Shown: in pieces, positions 29,181 to 38,635 of the stretch
How positions within the stretch are numbered: the stretch's first letter is position 1
How the letters are laid out: each line of letters begins with the position of its first letter
NCBI GenBank assembly: GCA_023213195.1
Contig: CP096135.1
Span: 1,196,616 to 1,260,615 of the forward strand
Direction: 5' to 3'
Length of the DNA stretch: 64,000 nt
DNA from: Sphingobacteriales bacterium JAD_PAG50586_3
GTDB taxonomy: Bacteria > Bacteroidota > Bacteroidia > CAMBQF01
The notes under the pieces: model-generated
Databases searched by the model: none
What the model was told of the DNA's origin: nothing
Seen by the model: only the letters and a program-made list of their open reading frames with translations
Translations under genes and position numbers: made by a program

Positions 29181-29298
29181 GCAACAAAGGTAGTTATAAA
29201 ACAGCCCGCTTAAAACACCCTTTAAAACCCTTGCCAATAAAGCAACACAGAGTTTGGCACGCCAATTGAATATGTAAGGGTAACTAGGTTATAGAACC

Positions 29299-29676
29299 AT
29301 GAAAACAAAAATTATTGCAGTTATAGTTGTACTAAGTATCAGCTTCTGCGCAAACAGTTACGGACAAATGGCAGGTAAGGGTGGTAATGCTTCAACCCCA
29401 ACACAGCCGGTAGATAATGGAGTAAACAATAATGGTAGTGCAACGCCAACACCGGCAGCATCGCCAAGCGTAATATCGGCCACAACTATTAATGGTGTTA
29501 TTAACGAGGTTAGAAAAACCAGCGAATATAAAGCCATTGAAAAAAGGGTGAAAGCAAAAGTAAACGCTACCAAAGTGGGTAAAGGAGCAAGTAAATTCAG
29601 GTTGTTTTTACAACGCATAGGCTTGGCTAAAAAACCCGCAACCCCTGTAAGAAAAGTGGGTGTACCTGTTAAGTAA
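29299..29676 (+). CDS. Small secreted basic protein, unknown
   Basis: The 125-aa protein has a signal peptide (MKTKIIAVIVVLSISFCANSYGQ). A Thr/Pro/Asn-rich linker follows, and then a Lys-rich C-terminal half (VRKTSEYKAIEKRVKAKVNATKVGKG ... LAKKPATPVRKVG). No family was recognised. The charge pattern suggests binding to an acidic polymer, but this is only inference. A strong terminator follows, so it is monocistronic. Confidence 0.65.
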   Translation: MKTKIIAVIVVLSISFCANSYGQMAGKGGNASTPTQPVDNGVNNNGSATPTPAASPSVISATTINGVINEVRKTSEYKAIEKRVKAKVNATKVGKGASKFRLFLQRIGLAKKPATPVRKVGVPVK

Positions 29677-29710
29677 AAACAAGCAACAACTTAATACCAA
29701 GAAAGCTAAT

Positions 29711-29745
29711 AAAGCCTCTGTGTTAAACCACAGGGGCTTTTTAGT
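29711..29745 (+). terminator. Rho-independent terminator
   Basis: AAGCCTCTGTG-TTAAAC-CACAGGGGCTT is followed by TTTAGTTTT. The stem is 11 bp with one G-T pair. It follows the small secreted protein gene. Confidence 0.85.
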
Positions 29746-29819
29746 TTTAGTTAGCAAACGGTGTTATCCACAAATATAATGGCTAATAAGTTAAGCGCTG
29801 AACTGTAGCATGAATTAAC

Positions 29820-29827
29820 TATTTTCG
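29820..29827 (+). promoter_or_regulatory. -7 box abutting mutS
   Basis: TATTTTCG is one base off TAnnTTTG and ends 4 nt before the ATG at 29832. If used, the transcript would begin at or inside the start codon. Confidence 0.45.
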
Positions 29828-29831
29828 CAAC

Positions 29832-32434
29832 ATGGCAAAAGGCAGTAGCGAAACACCTTTGATGAAACAGTTTAACGAGATTAAGGGAAAATACCCCGAT
29901 GCTTTGCTGTTGTTCCGCGTTGGTGATTTTTATGAAACTTTTGGCGAAGATGCTGTTAAGGCATCTAAAGTATTAGGCATTGTATTAACCAAGCGTGCCA
30001 ATGGTTCGGCATCGCATATAGAGCTGGCCGGTTTTCCGCATCACTCGTTAGATACGTATTTACCTAAACTGGTACGCGCCGGTATGCGTGTTGCAGTGTG
30101 CGACCAACTGGAAGACCCCAAGGCAACCAAGATGATTGTTAAGCGCGGAGTAACAGATTTGGTTACACCGGGTATTGCTTACAACGATAAAATACTCGAC
30201 CATAAAAACAACAATTTTTTAGCCTGCATACATTTTGATGGAAAGAATGCTGGCATAGCTTTTATTGACGTTTCAACGGGTGAGTATTTAGTTGCACAAG
30301 GCAGCTATGCTTATATAGATAAGTTGCTGCAAAGCTTTAGGCCAACGGAAGTTATTTTTGAAAAGAGCAACCGTAAACTTTTTATAGAAAATTTCAGCGA
30401 TAAGTTTTATACCTATACGCTGGACGATTGGGTTTTTAAAACCGACTTTGCACGCGATTTATTATTAAAGCATTTTGGTACAGCATCGTTAAAAGGGTTT
30501 GGTGTAGACGAATTGAATTTGGGTATTGTTGCTGCAGGTGCAGTGCTGCATTACCTGAATGAAAACATGCAGGACAAGACCGCACACATTGCAGGCATTG
30601 CCCGTATTGATGAAGACCGTTATGTGTGGTTAGACAGGTTTACTATCCGTAACCTAGAGCTATCATTTTCGCTAAACGAGAATGCTGTTACGCTGATTGA
30701 TATTATAGATAAATCGGTAACGCCGATGGGCTCGCGTTTAATGAAACGTTGGGTGGCGCTTCCGCTGAAAGACCGTCAGCCTATTGAAGACAGGTTGGAA
30801 GTGGTTGACTATTTTTTAAAACATAAAGACCTTAGCATAGAGATAACAAACCTGCTAAAACAGGTGGGCGATTTAGAACGCATTATATCACGCGTATCGG
30901 TGTTACGTATTTCTCCACGAGAGTTGGTGCAACTTAAAAAGGCATTGCAATTTTCTGCTGAAATAAAAAAGATATGTGATGCCTCTAAAAACTCTGCGCT
31001 TAAAACTATTGGCGAACAGCTTAACAATTGCACTACACTTGTTGAGCGAATTGAAAAAGAATTGAATGCCGAAGCACCTGTATTGGTTAACAAAGGCAAC
31101 GTTATAAATGAGGGTGTAAATGCTGACCTTGACGACCTGCGCAAAATAGCATACTCAGGCAAAGATTATTTATTGCAGATACAAAAACGCGAGGTTGAAC
31201 GAACAGGTATAACATCGTTAAAAGTGGCGTTTAACAATGTGTTTGGTTACTATTTAGAAGTAACGCATGCACATAAAGATAAAGTGCCTACAGACTGGAT
31301 ACGGAAGCAAACACTGGTTAATGCAGAGCGCTATATAACACCTGAATTAAAAGAGTACGAAGAAAAAATATTAGGTGCTGAAGATAAAATATTAGCGCTT
31401 GAAACAAAGTTGTTTAATGACCTTGTATTAGCAGCAGGCGAGTATATAAAACCCGTGCAGCTTAATGCATCGTTACTTGCAAGGTTAGATTGTTTACTAT
31501 CGTTTGCTACACTGGCCGAAGAAAATAATTATACCAAGCCCTCAATAGAAGAAGACTTTATAATTGATATACGCAACGGCCGCCACCCTGTTATAGAAAA
31601 GCAATTACCTGTTGGCGAGGCATACATTGCAAACGATATTTATTTAGATAATACCAACCAACAGATAATAGTAATTACCGGCCCTAACATGAGTGGTAAG
31701 AGCGCGCTGTTAAGGCAAACCGCGTTGATAGTTTTGCTAGCGCAAATGGGCAGCTTTGTTCCGGCATCATCAGCACGCATAGGGTTGGTAGATAAATTAT
31801 TTACACGCGTTGGTGCATCAGATAACATATCATCGGGCGAGTCTACTTTTATGGTAGAGATGAATGAGACGGCAAGCATATTAAATAATTTAACCGACCG
31901 TAGTTTAGTATTGCTTGATGAGATTGGACGTGGCACCAGCACCTACGATGGTATATCTATAGCATGGGCTATTGCAGAGTTTATACACGAGCACCCAATA
32001 GCAAAAGCAAAAACATTATTTGCAACACACTACCATGAATTAAATGACATGGCTGATGAGTTTGGGCGCATAAAAAATTACAACGTTTCTGTTAAAGAAG
32101 CCAACGGTAAAGTTCATTTTCTGCGGAAGTTGACGCCCGGTGGCAGCGAACATAGTTTTGGAATACACGTTGCAAAAATGGCGGGCATGCCTGCAAAAGT
32201 ATTAGCACGCGCTAACGAAATTTTAAAACAACTGGAACAAACACACGCGGGTGGTGCAAGCGGAAAGCCCGATGTACAGGCCGCTGCAGCAGGTATGCAG
32301 CTAAGCTTTTTCAGTTGAATGATCCGGTGCTGGAACAAATTCATAGTGAATTGCAAGGCATAGACATTAACACCTTAACACCTGTTGAAGCATTGATGAA
32401 GCTTAACGAAATAAAAAAACTTATAGGTAAGTAA
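29832..32434 (+). CDS. mutS: DNA mismatch repair protein MutS (3' frameshift)
   Basis: About 868 aa when corrected. Domain I carries the mismatch-wedge motif [11 protein letters not shown] (Phe-x-Glu, near residue 35). The connector and lever domains follow. ATPase domain V has Walker A GPNMSGKS at residues 617-624, GESTFMVEM, the Walker [15 protein letters not shown], and ATHYHEL. The ORF stops at 32318 in SFFS, but one T in the TTTTT run (32308-32312) restores [21 protein letters not shown]...KKLIGK to 32434, the usual C-terminal helix of MutS. MutS starts methyl-independent or -directed mismatch repair; mutL is not in this window. Confidence 0.96.
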
Positions 32435-32793
32435 ATTTTATTCTTCTTATCATCAATCAAATAGTAATCTTCTGAAAGTATTGTGAATAAAGGCGTGTAG
32501 AGCGCTGTGTTTTGTGCTGCTTTTATTTTTCGCAACAATTATTTTTTATTTTTTTGTGTAAGGATGAAAAATATTTTTGCTGAAACATTATTGCAACAAC
32601 TTTCGTATCGGCTCTGAACATATACTGAAATCAATACGTTCAGCGTTTTTTGTTTATTTTTAGGTTTAATTAATTTGAGTAATTAACAAAAACGTGCATA
32701 ATGGTTGTTAATAAATCCCTGTGTCAGGGTATAGCATTTGTGCGTGTTTGGTAGTAACTATGTAGAATATTTCAATCAAACTAAAAAAGAAAT
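32435..32793. other. AT-rich leader region before the H1-like gene
   Basis: There is no credible ORF here. The region is strongly AT-rich, with several T- and A-tracts. It has a small stem CCCTG-TGT-CAGGG near 32718-32730 and TTTG-bearing sequences upstream of the histone-like gene, but no exact TAnnTTTG box is placed near it. Some of it is likely a long leader or upstream binding region for a nucleoid protein gene. Confidence 0.4.
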
Positions 32794-33171
32794 ATGGCAA
32801 CAAAAACTTCAACAGCAAAAAAGGCCGCTCCTGCGAAAAAAGCGGCTGCAAAGCCAGCAGCAAAAAAAGCTGCCCCAGCCAAAAAAGCAGCAGCTAAGCC
32901 TGCCGCTAAGAAGGCCGCTCCTAAAAAAGCCGTAGCTAAAAAAGCAGCTCCAGCTAAAAAAGCAGCTCCTAAAAAAGCAGCAGCTAAAAAAGTAGCTCCT
33001 AAAAAAGCCGTAGCTAAAAAAGCAGCTCCAGCAAAAAAGGCAGCTCCTAAAAAAGCAGTAGCTAAAAAGGCAGCTCCTAAAAAAGCAGCTAAGCCAGCAG
33101 TAAAAAAATCTCCAGCTAAAGTTACAGCTAAGCCTGTAGCTAAAAAAGCTGCTCCGAAAAAGAAAAAGTAA
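32794..33171 (+). CDS. Histone H1-like Lys/Ala/Pro-repeat protein
   Basis: The 125-aa protein is built almost wholly of Lys, Ala and Pro. The repeat is AAPKKA/AAPAKKA, about 7-10 residues long, with K-P-A pairs as in histone H1 C-terminal tails and Chlamydia Hc2-like proteins. There is no globular domain. Such proteins compact DNA and are common as a single gene in Bacteroidota. The repeated codons (GCTCCTAAAAAAGCA units) make it prone to slippage. A terminator follows directly. The extended ORF in the +1 frame at 32738-32935 is a shadow of this repeat. Confidence 0.75.
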   Translation: MATKTSTAKKAAPAKKAAAKPAAKKAAPAKKAAAKPAAKKAAPKKAVAKKAAPAKKAAPKKAAAKKVAPKKAVAKKAAPAKKAAPKKAVAKKAAPKKAAKPAVKKSPAKVTAKPVAKKAAPKKKK

Positions 33172-33206
33172 TTTTTCTGTAAAGGAATTTTTCGATTAAT
33201 TCTGCT

Positions 33207-33240
33207 AAATCCCCGTTTCGAAAGAAGCGGGGATTTTTTT
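33207..33240 (+). terminator. Rho-independent terminator after H1-like gene
   Basis: AAATCCCCGTTTC-GAAA-GAAGCGGGGATT with TTTTTTT after it. The stem pairs AATCCCCG(TTTC) with (GAAG)CGGGGATT, a typical strong terminator. Confidence 0.88.
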
Positions 33241-33516
33241 GCGCATTAAAATTTTGAAAGATGAAAAACGAAAAGCGAATTGCGTTTTTCATTTTTATAA
33301 AATCGCAAATAAGCATGCTCAATAAATTATCGGCAGTTGAAATATGTATTTATACCTAAATGTGTTTTTCAATTTGCTATGCGCTTGCTAAATGTTTTTA
33401 AGAAGCTAAAAAGTAAAATGCATAACCGGTGTTTTTAAAACATCGCACATAATTAAAATAGAGAGGCGGGTTTCACTATATATATAATAGGTATGTAATG
33501 CTATACTCCAACATTG

Positions 33517-33524
33517 TACCTTTG
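33517..33524 (+). promoter_or_regulatory. -7 box close to fmt start
   Basis: TACCTTTG is an exact match to TAnnTTTG. It ends 8 nt before the ATG of fmt at 33533, so the message would be leaderless or nearly so. Confidence 0.65.
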
Positions 33525-33532
33525 CCCTGTTT

Positions 33533-34488
33533 ATGTCGTTACGCATTATATATTTAGGCACACCCGATTTTGCAGTAGCATCGTTAGATGCATTGGTTAA
33601 AAACGGATATAATATTGTAGGTGTTATAACCGCCCCCGATAAACCATCGGGCCGTGGTTTGCAGTTAACCCAATCTGCCGTTAAGCAATACGCGGTAGAA
33701 AATAACCTGCATGTGTTGCAACCCACCAATTTAAAAGACCCTGCTTTTTTAGATGAGGTACGTGCCTTAAAAGCCGACCTGCAAATTGTAGTGGCTTTTA
33801 GAATGATGCCCGAGGTGCTTTGGGATATGCCGCCTATGGGTACATTTAATTTACATGCATCGTTACTACCCCAATACCGTGGTGCAGCCCCAATAAACCA
33901 TGCTATTATTAATGGAGAAAAGGAAACAGGCGTTACCACCTTTTTTTAAAGCATGTTATAGACACGGGCGATATTATATTTAAGGAACATGTTGCTATAG
34001 GCCCAGATGAAAACGCGGGCGAGTTGCATGATAAATTAATGGTGGTAGGTGCAGGCCTTGTGTTAAAAACGGTGCAGGCTATAGAGGCAGATAATGTAAA
34101 ACCAATACCGCAAGACCAGGTTGATGAAAAGGATATAAAGCATGCTCCTAAAATATTCAGGGAGACTTGTAAAATAGACTGGACCAAAACCGCCGCTGAA
34201 ATACATAACCATGTTAGGGGCCTTAGTCCGTACCCGGCAGCCTATACTATATATATAGGTGCAGATGGTAAGGAAACCAATATTAAGGTATTTGCTACCA
34301 AATTAACCTTGGGCGATACTAATAAACAGCCGGGCACTATAGATACAGACAACAAAACCTACCTAAAGGTATATGCTAAAGGGGGTGTTTTAGAGATAAT
34401 TGAGCTTCAATCGCCGGGAAAACGGCGCATGAAATTGCACGAATATTTAGCGGGAAATAAGATAGAAGAGGGTTCGCAGTTTATATAG
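33533..34488 (+). CDS. fmt: Methionyl-tRNA formyltransferase (frameshifted)
   Basis: This enzyme formylates initiator Met-tRNA using 10-formyl-THF. The N-terminal formyltransferase domain has IIYLGTPDFAVASL, the substrate loop VITAPDKPSGRGLQL and the signature NLHASLLPQYRGAAPINHAI (catalytic Asn/His). The C-terminal OB-like domain ends with ...KRRMKLHEYLAGN. The frame breaks in the TTTTTTT run at 33940-33947: one more T gives TTFFLKHVIDTGDIIF. Corrected length is about 318 aa, normal for Fmt. Confidence 0.95.
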
Positions 34489-34649
34489 TACCAAAGGCGT
34501 GTGTATGTACAACAGGCTGTAATGCCTGTAAAATCAACGAAACCCGAGAGTTACGGTTGTGTTAAGCCTGCTATGGTTACGTTGCAGAAGCACGATATTA
34601 ACAAGCCCCCATTTTTATTAACATACAGCAAATTTCCCTCTCAAAACAC

Positions 34650-34679
34650 TTGACAATACCGAAATAGCTTTTACATTTG
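34650..34679 (+). promoter_or_regulatory. Promoter of the HU gene
   Basis: TTG at 34650-34652, 19 nt, TACATTTG at 34672-34679: both elements are exact. The 48-nt gap to ATG gives a longer leader than most genes here. Confidence 0.75.
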
Positions 34680-34727
34680 TTTCACATTAGTTAAACAAAT
34701 TGTACAACTAAAACCTTTTCAAACACT

Positions 34728-35000
34728 ATGAACAAAGCAGAATTAATCGACGCTATTGCTGCCGAGTCAAAACTTTCAAAAGCTGACTCTAAAAAAGCTC
34801 TTGACGCTTTCGTAAGCGCAACCACTAAAGCTCTTAAAAAAGGTGACCGTGTAGCCCTAGTAGGCTTCGGCTCTTTCTCTGTAGCTAAACGTGCTGCCCG
34901 CAAAGGCCGTAACCCACAAACTGGCAAAGAAATTAAAATTGCCGCTAAAAAAGTGGTTAAGTTTAAAGCCGGTACTGAGCTATCTGACAAAGTAAAGTAG
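34728..35000 (+). CDS. HU-family DNA-binding protein
   Basis: The 90-aa protein has the full HU/IHF fold: [40 protein letters not shown], then [44 protein letters not shown]. The arm carries the RNPQTG motif with the intercalating Pro. It is a nucleoid-structuring protein. It sits about 1.5 kb from the H1-like gene, with fmt between, and has its own promoter and terminator. Confidence 0.95.
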   Translation: MNKAELIDAIAAESKLSKADSKKALDAFVSATTKALKKGDRVALVGFGSFSVAKRAARKGRNPQTGKEIKIAAKKVVKFKAGTELSDKVK

Positions 35001-35020
35001 TTAATACTTAACTTAAGCAT

Positions 35021-35055
35021 AAAGCCCTATAACTACACAGTTATAGGGCTTTTTG
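35021..35055 (+). terminator. Rho-independent terminator after the HU gene
   Basis: AAAGCCCTATAACT-ACAC-AGTTATAGGGCTTT is followed by TTTG. The stem is about 14 bp and perfect. Confidence 0.9.
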
Positions 35056-35098
35056 TTTTATATCGCCAACACAAAAAGGCCCTTTACCATATTCTTGT

Positions 35099-35106
35099 TA
35101 CCTTTG
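35099..35106 (+). promoter_or_regulatory. -7 box before the ureohydrolase gene
   Basis: TACCTTTG, an exact match, ends 17 nt before the ATG at 35124. Confidence 0.6.
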
Positions 35107-35123
35107 TAGGCAAATAAAAAGCC

Positions 35124-36183
35124 ATGACCAAGAAAGACAAAATAAAAAACTTTGACCCCAATGCACCGGGTAATATAAATAACAACCTGTTTGGTTTGCC
35201 TTTTAATACAGACGATGCCGAGGTGGTAATTGTACCTGTACCTTGGGATGGAACAGCATCTTACAGCGGCGGAACGGCGCATGGCCCGGAGGCTATTTTT
35301 GATGCATCGATGCAGGTTGACTTGTATTTTGAAGGTGTGCAAGATGCTTGAAACTGGGTGTGGCCATGGAAGATATATCTGACAAATGGACCAAAAAAGC
35401 GTTGAAACCCGCGAACATACAGAGAAATACTTTGACTTTTTAGCTGATGGCGGTGACCCTGACACCAGCAAAGGCGCTAAAAAACTTATAGCCGATGTTA
35501 ATAAAACCGGCAAAGAACTTACTAAGTGGGTAAAAACCCGCAGCCTTAAATACCTTGACCAAGGTAAAATTGTAGGCATATTAGGCGGCGAGCATAGCAC
35601 CCCGCTTGGCCTTATGGAAGCCCTTGGCGAGAAGTTTGGCAAGTTTGGTATACTGCAAATTGATGCCCATGCCGATTTACGCGAAGCTTACGAAGGCTTT
35701 GAATACTCGCACGCATCAATCATGTTTAACGCGTTAAAAATAAAAGAGGTAGAGAAAATTGTACAGGTGGGGGTACGCGATATTTGTCAGGAAGAGGTTG
35801 ATATTATCAACTTTAACCCTAAGCGTATAAAAACGTTTTACTGGGCTAATATTGCCGAGCAAATGTATGAGGGAACACCCTTTGCCAAAATTTGCGACGA
35901 GATAGTAAAATCGTTACCACAAAACGTTTATATATCTTTTGATATTGATGGCCTTGACCCTAAACTATGCCCTAACACAGGCACACCTGTGGCCGGTGGC
36001 TTAGAGTTTCACCAGGCTGTGTACCTAATTAAAAAGGTAGTTGATGCCAAAAAGAAAATTATTGGTTTTGACCTTAACGAAGTTGCACCGGGTAACGACG
36101 AGTGGGATGCCAATGTTGGGGCACGCCTTTTGTATAACCTGGCTAACTACACTGCACTATCGCAGGGTAAGTTTAAAAAATAG
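35124..36183 (+). CDS. Arginase/agmatinase-family ureohydrolase (two frameshifts)
   Basis: The frames join as VQDA-WKLGVAMEDIS (a G restored near 35350) and DKWTKK-SVETREHTEK (an A restored near 35392-35397), giving about 353 aa. The binuclear-Mn motifs are present: GGEHSTPLG, IDAHADLREAYEGFEYSHAS, and SFDIDGLDPKLCPNTGTPVAGG. The N-terminal extension WDGTASYSGGTAHGPEAI is normal for the agmatinase/formiminoglutamase group. The enzyme removes urea or a guanidino-type group (arginine, agmatine, formimidoylglutamate); which one cannot be settled here. Confidence 0.85.
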
Positions 36184-36186
36184 CAT

Positions 36187-36889
36187 TTGCCCAAATACGG
36201 TAATTACATAAAATATCAAGTCCTGGCCCTGTTAATGGGGCTGGGGCTTGCTGTTAATGGGCAGTCGGCGTGGCTGGATTCTATAGGCTCATCATTCAAT
36301 AAAAAGCCTAAACTTGTTTTCCGTTGGGATTCTCACGGGTCGTTTATTACCAACACCCCCGCACGGATGACTGCCTTGGGCATAGGCTTACGCTTTGGCG
36401 ACTATTCAAGAGCGGGTGTAGCTGTAGAGTGGCTAAATTCTGATATTTTCCGTACTAAAATAGTCCCGACAGATTCCGGTGGGGTAGATACCGTGGCAGC
36501 AAAACTCAACTACGGAATGTTCTCTGTCTACTCAAAGTTTGTAATTGCCCGCATAAAAAATGGGAGTTTACGGTACCGCTAGAGGTGGGTTTTGGCAGTT
36601 CTTCTTATATTTATAATGATGATGGACAAACTAAAGAATTTGCCAAGGGGGTATTGTTACCTTAGAGCCTATGTTTACGGCAGAATATAAACTCTTCCGC
36701 TGGTTGGGGCTGGGGGCAGGGTTGGGCCTGCGGTTTGCACCGGTTGGCAATAAGCTTATGAAGGAGAATTTTAACTCATTACTGTGGGATGCCAATATGA
36801 GCATTTATTTTGGCGAAATTTACAAGATGATAAGAGGGAGCATAAAAAAGAAGCAGGACAATAACAAACGCAGTAAATTTGAAGGGTGA
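36187..36889 (+). CDS. Predicted outer-membrane/surface beta-barrel protein (two frameshifts)
   Basis: The start is a TTG (NYIKYQVLALLMGLGLAVNGQ is a signal peptide). Frames join as RIKKWEFTVPLEVGFG (one A in the A6 run near 36555-36560) and KGGIVTLEPMFTAEYK (one G near 36649-36652), giving about 234 aa. Alternating strands and a G-x-G-LR-F end (GLGAGLGLRFAP) suggest a small beta-barrel. The family is not recognised. The 3' end overlaps the purN start by 4 nt. Confidence 0.55.
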
Positions 36890-37461
36890 AAAAGCGTATA
36901 GCCATATTTGCCAGCGGCAGCGACAGCAATGCCCAAAAAATAGCCGAGTATTTTAAAAACCACCCGAGTATAGAGGTAGCTTTGATAGTATCTAACAAGG
37001 CTGATGCAGGCGTGCTTGCCATTGCCCAAAACATGGGGATTGATACATACGTTATCCCATCTAAAAAGGAGTTTACAGAAACAGAAAGCCTGTTGCAGGA
37101 ACTTTACATTAACCAGATAGACTTTATTGTATTGGCCGGTTTTTTATGGCTGGTACCTGAATATCTTGTTGATGCTTACCCCGGCCGTATTGTAAATATA
37201 CACCCCGCGCTGCTGCCAAAATACGGTGGCAAGGGTATGCACGGTATGCATGTGCACGAAGCCGTAGTGGCTGCCGGAGAAAAAGAATCGGGTATTACAA
37301 TCCATTTGGTAGATAAGGTGTACGATAATGGCGAACATCTTTTCCAGGCAACTGTGCCTATAGAAGTTACTGATAGCCCTGCTATTGTGCAACAAAAAGT
37401 GTTGGCGCTGGAACATGCTAATTTTGCCCAAGTAATTGAAAAAGTGGTAAATAGCCTTTAA
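36886..37461 (+). CDS. purN: Phosphoribosylglycinamide formyltransferase
   Basis: The 191-aa enzyme is PurN (GAR transformylase, step 3 of purine synthesis). Motifs: IAIFASGSDSNAQKIAEYF (phosphate loop), FIVLAGFLWLVPEYLV, then GRIVNIHPALLPKYGGKGMHG, where Asn/His of NIHP are catalytic, and GITIHLVDKVYDNG with the Asp. It starts with GTG, overlapping the previous stop (GTGA). The upstream gene is not a purine gene, so the overlap is only a positional coupling. Confidence 0.95.
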   Translation: MKKRIAIFASGSDSNAQKIAEYFKNHPSIEVALIVSNKADAGVLAIAQNMGIDTYVIPSKKEFTETESLLQELYINQIDFIVLAGFLWLVPEYLVDAYPGRIVNIHPALLPKYGGKGMHGMHVHEAVVAAGEKESGITIHLVDKVYDNGEHLFQATVPIEVTDSPAIVQQKVLALEHANFAQVIEKVVNSL

Positions 37462-37531
37462 TTAGCATACCTCCAACATCGTAAAATCATTAAGAAATGA
37501 TTAAGTGAGGGTATTTGTCGGCAATTAGTTA

Positions 37532-37539
37532 TATTTTTG
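37532..37539 (+). promoter_or_regulatory. -7 box before the lamin-tail protein gene
   Basis: TATTTTTG matches TAnnTTTG and ends 21 nt before ATG 37561. The box shows that the upstream in-frame ATG (37537) is not the start, since it would overlap the box. Confidence 0.6.
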
Positions 37540-37560
37540 CACCACCAAATAATCAATTAT

Positions 37561-38562
37561 ATGAAGAAAATATTTTACACCTGTTTAATGGTATTAGCCG
37601 GCTTAGCCGCAAATGCACAAAATTGTAGCGACCTATTTATATCTGAATATGTAGAGGGTTCTTTTAACAACAAAGCCCTGGAAATTTATAATCCAACAGG
37701 CGCTGCTATAAATTTATCTGATTACCGCCTTATCCGTTGGTCTAACGGCACTACTGTTGCTGCCGCTAACGAGATTTTACCATTGCCAAACGCTACGGTA
37801 GCTTCTAAAGATGTGTATGTAATTGTAATTAACACTACCGATTTAGGTACAGATACATTGCCTTTTGCTGACCTTGCTGTAAAAGCAGACGTACAACTTT
37901 GTACCAGCTGCGACCCTAACAGCGGTAGCCTTCGTACCATGTGTTTTAATGGCGACGATGCTATATCATTAGAGAAAAACGTAAATGGAACTTGGGAATA
38001 TGTAGATATTTTTGGTTTGATTGGCGAGCAACCAACAGGTAGCACCGGTGGCACTGCGGGTTGGACAAATATTCCTCCTTACTCATCGTACGATGCTGGT
38101 AGTGGTATTCCTTCAAACGTATACTTTTTACGTTACTGGACTCAAAACCAAACAATGATTCGTAAATCGGGTGTTGTAAACGGTCAAAAAGTAAATCCGG
38201 GTGCGCCTTACGCGGGCCTATGGAACCCTGCCACACAATGGGACACATTGCCTAACAACACTTTTACAGAGCTTGGTGCACACGTTTGCGATTGTAATAC
38301 TGTAGGTGTAGGCGAAAACAACCAAACCCTTACTGCAACAGTTTACCCTAACCCTGCAACCAATGTGGTAAATGTGCGCATGTCTGATGACATTAAAAAC
38401 ATTACCGTATTCAACATGTCGGGCCAATTGGTTCTTGATATTACCCCTGAAAATGGTATTAAAACTACTAAGTTTGATACCAATGGTTTAGGCGCAGGCT
38501 TATACCTTGTAAGGATAGAAACTGCTAAAGGCACTGCCATTAGAAAAGTAACAATAAACTAA
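37561..38562 (+). CDS. Secreted lamin-tail-domain protein with T9SS sorting domain
   Basis: 333 aa. The signal peptide is MKKIFYTCLMVLAGLAANAQ. Next comes a lamin-tail (LTD) domain: DLFISEYVEGSFNNKALEIYNPTGAAINLSDYRLIRW ... DAISLEKNVNGTWEYVDIFGLIG. The C-terminus is a canonical T9SS type A domain (VYPNPATNVVNVRM ... GLGAGLYLVRIETAKGTAIRKVTIN). LTD proteins of this phylum are cell-surface or extracellular, often near nucleases or phosphatases, but no enzyme domain is visible in this one. It is monocistronic. Confidence 0.9.
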   Translation: MKKIFYTCLMVLAGLAANAQNCSDLFISEYVEGSFNNKALEIYNPTGAAINLSDYRLIRWSNGTTVAAANEILPLPNATVASKDVYVIVINTTDLGTDTLPFADLAVKADVQLCTSCDPNSGSLRTMCFNGDDAISLEKNVNGTWEYVDIFGLIGEQPTGSTGGTAGWTNIPPYSSYDAGSGIPSNVYFLRYWTQNQTMIRKSGVVNGQKVNPGAPYAGLWNPATQWDTLPNNTFTELGAHVCDCNTVGVGENNQTLTATVYPNPATNVVNVRMSDDIKNITVFNMSGQLVLDITPENGIKTTKFDTNGLGAGLYLVRIETAKGTAIRKVTIN

Positions 38563-38584
38563 GTTTATAAAGAGTTTAAATGCT

Positions 38585-38617
38585 AAAAGGCTAATGCAAA
38601 AACATTAGCCTTTTTTT
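38585..38617 (+). terminator. Rho-independent terminator
   Basis: AAAAGGCTAATG-CAAAAA-CATTAGCCTTTT, extending into a T-run. The stem is 12 bp and perfect. Confidence 0.9.
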
Positions 38618-38635
38618 ATCAAACAGAAAAACTGC

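Noticed and set aside
32738..32935. Gln/Leu/Pro-rich ORF over the start of the H1-like gene
   Set aside because: It is the +1 frame of the Lys/Ala/Pro repeat; its composition is explained entirely by the repeat codons.
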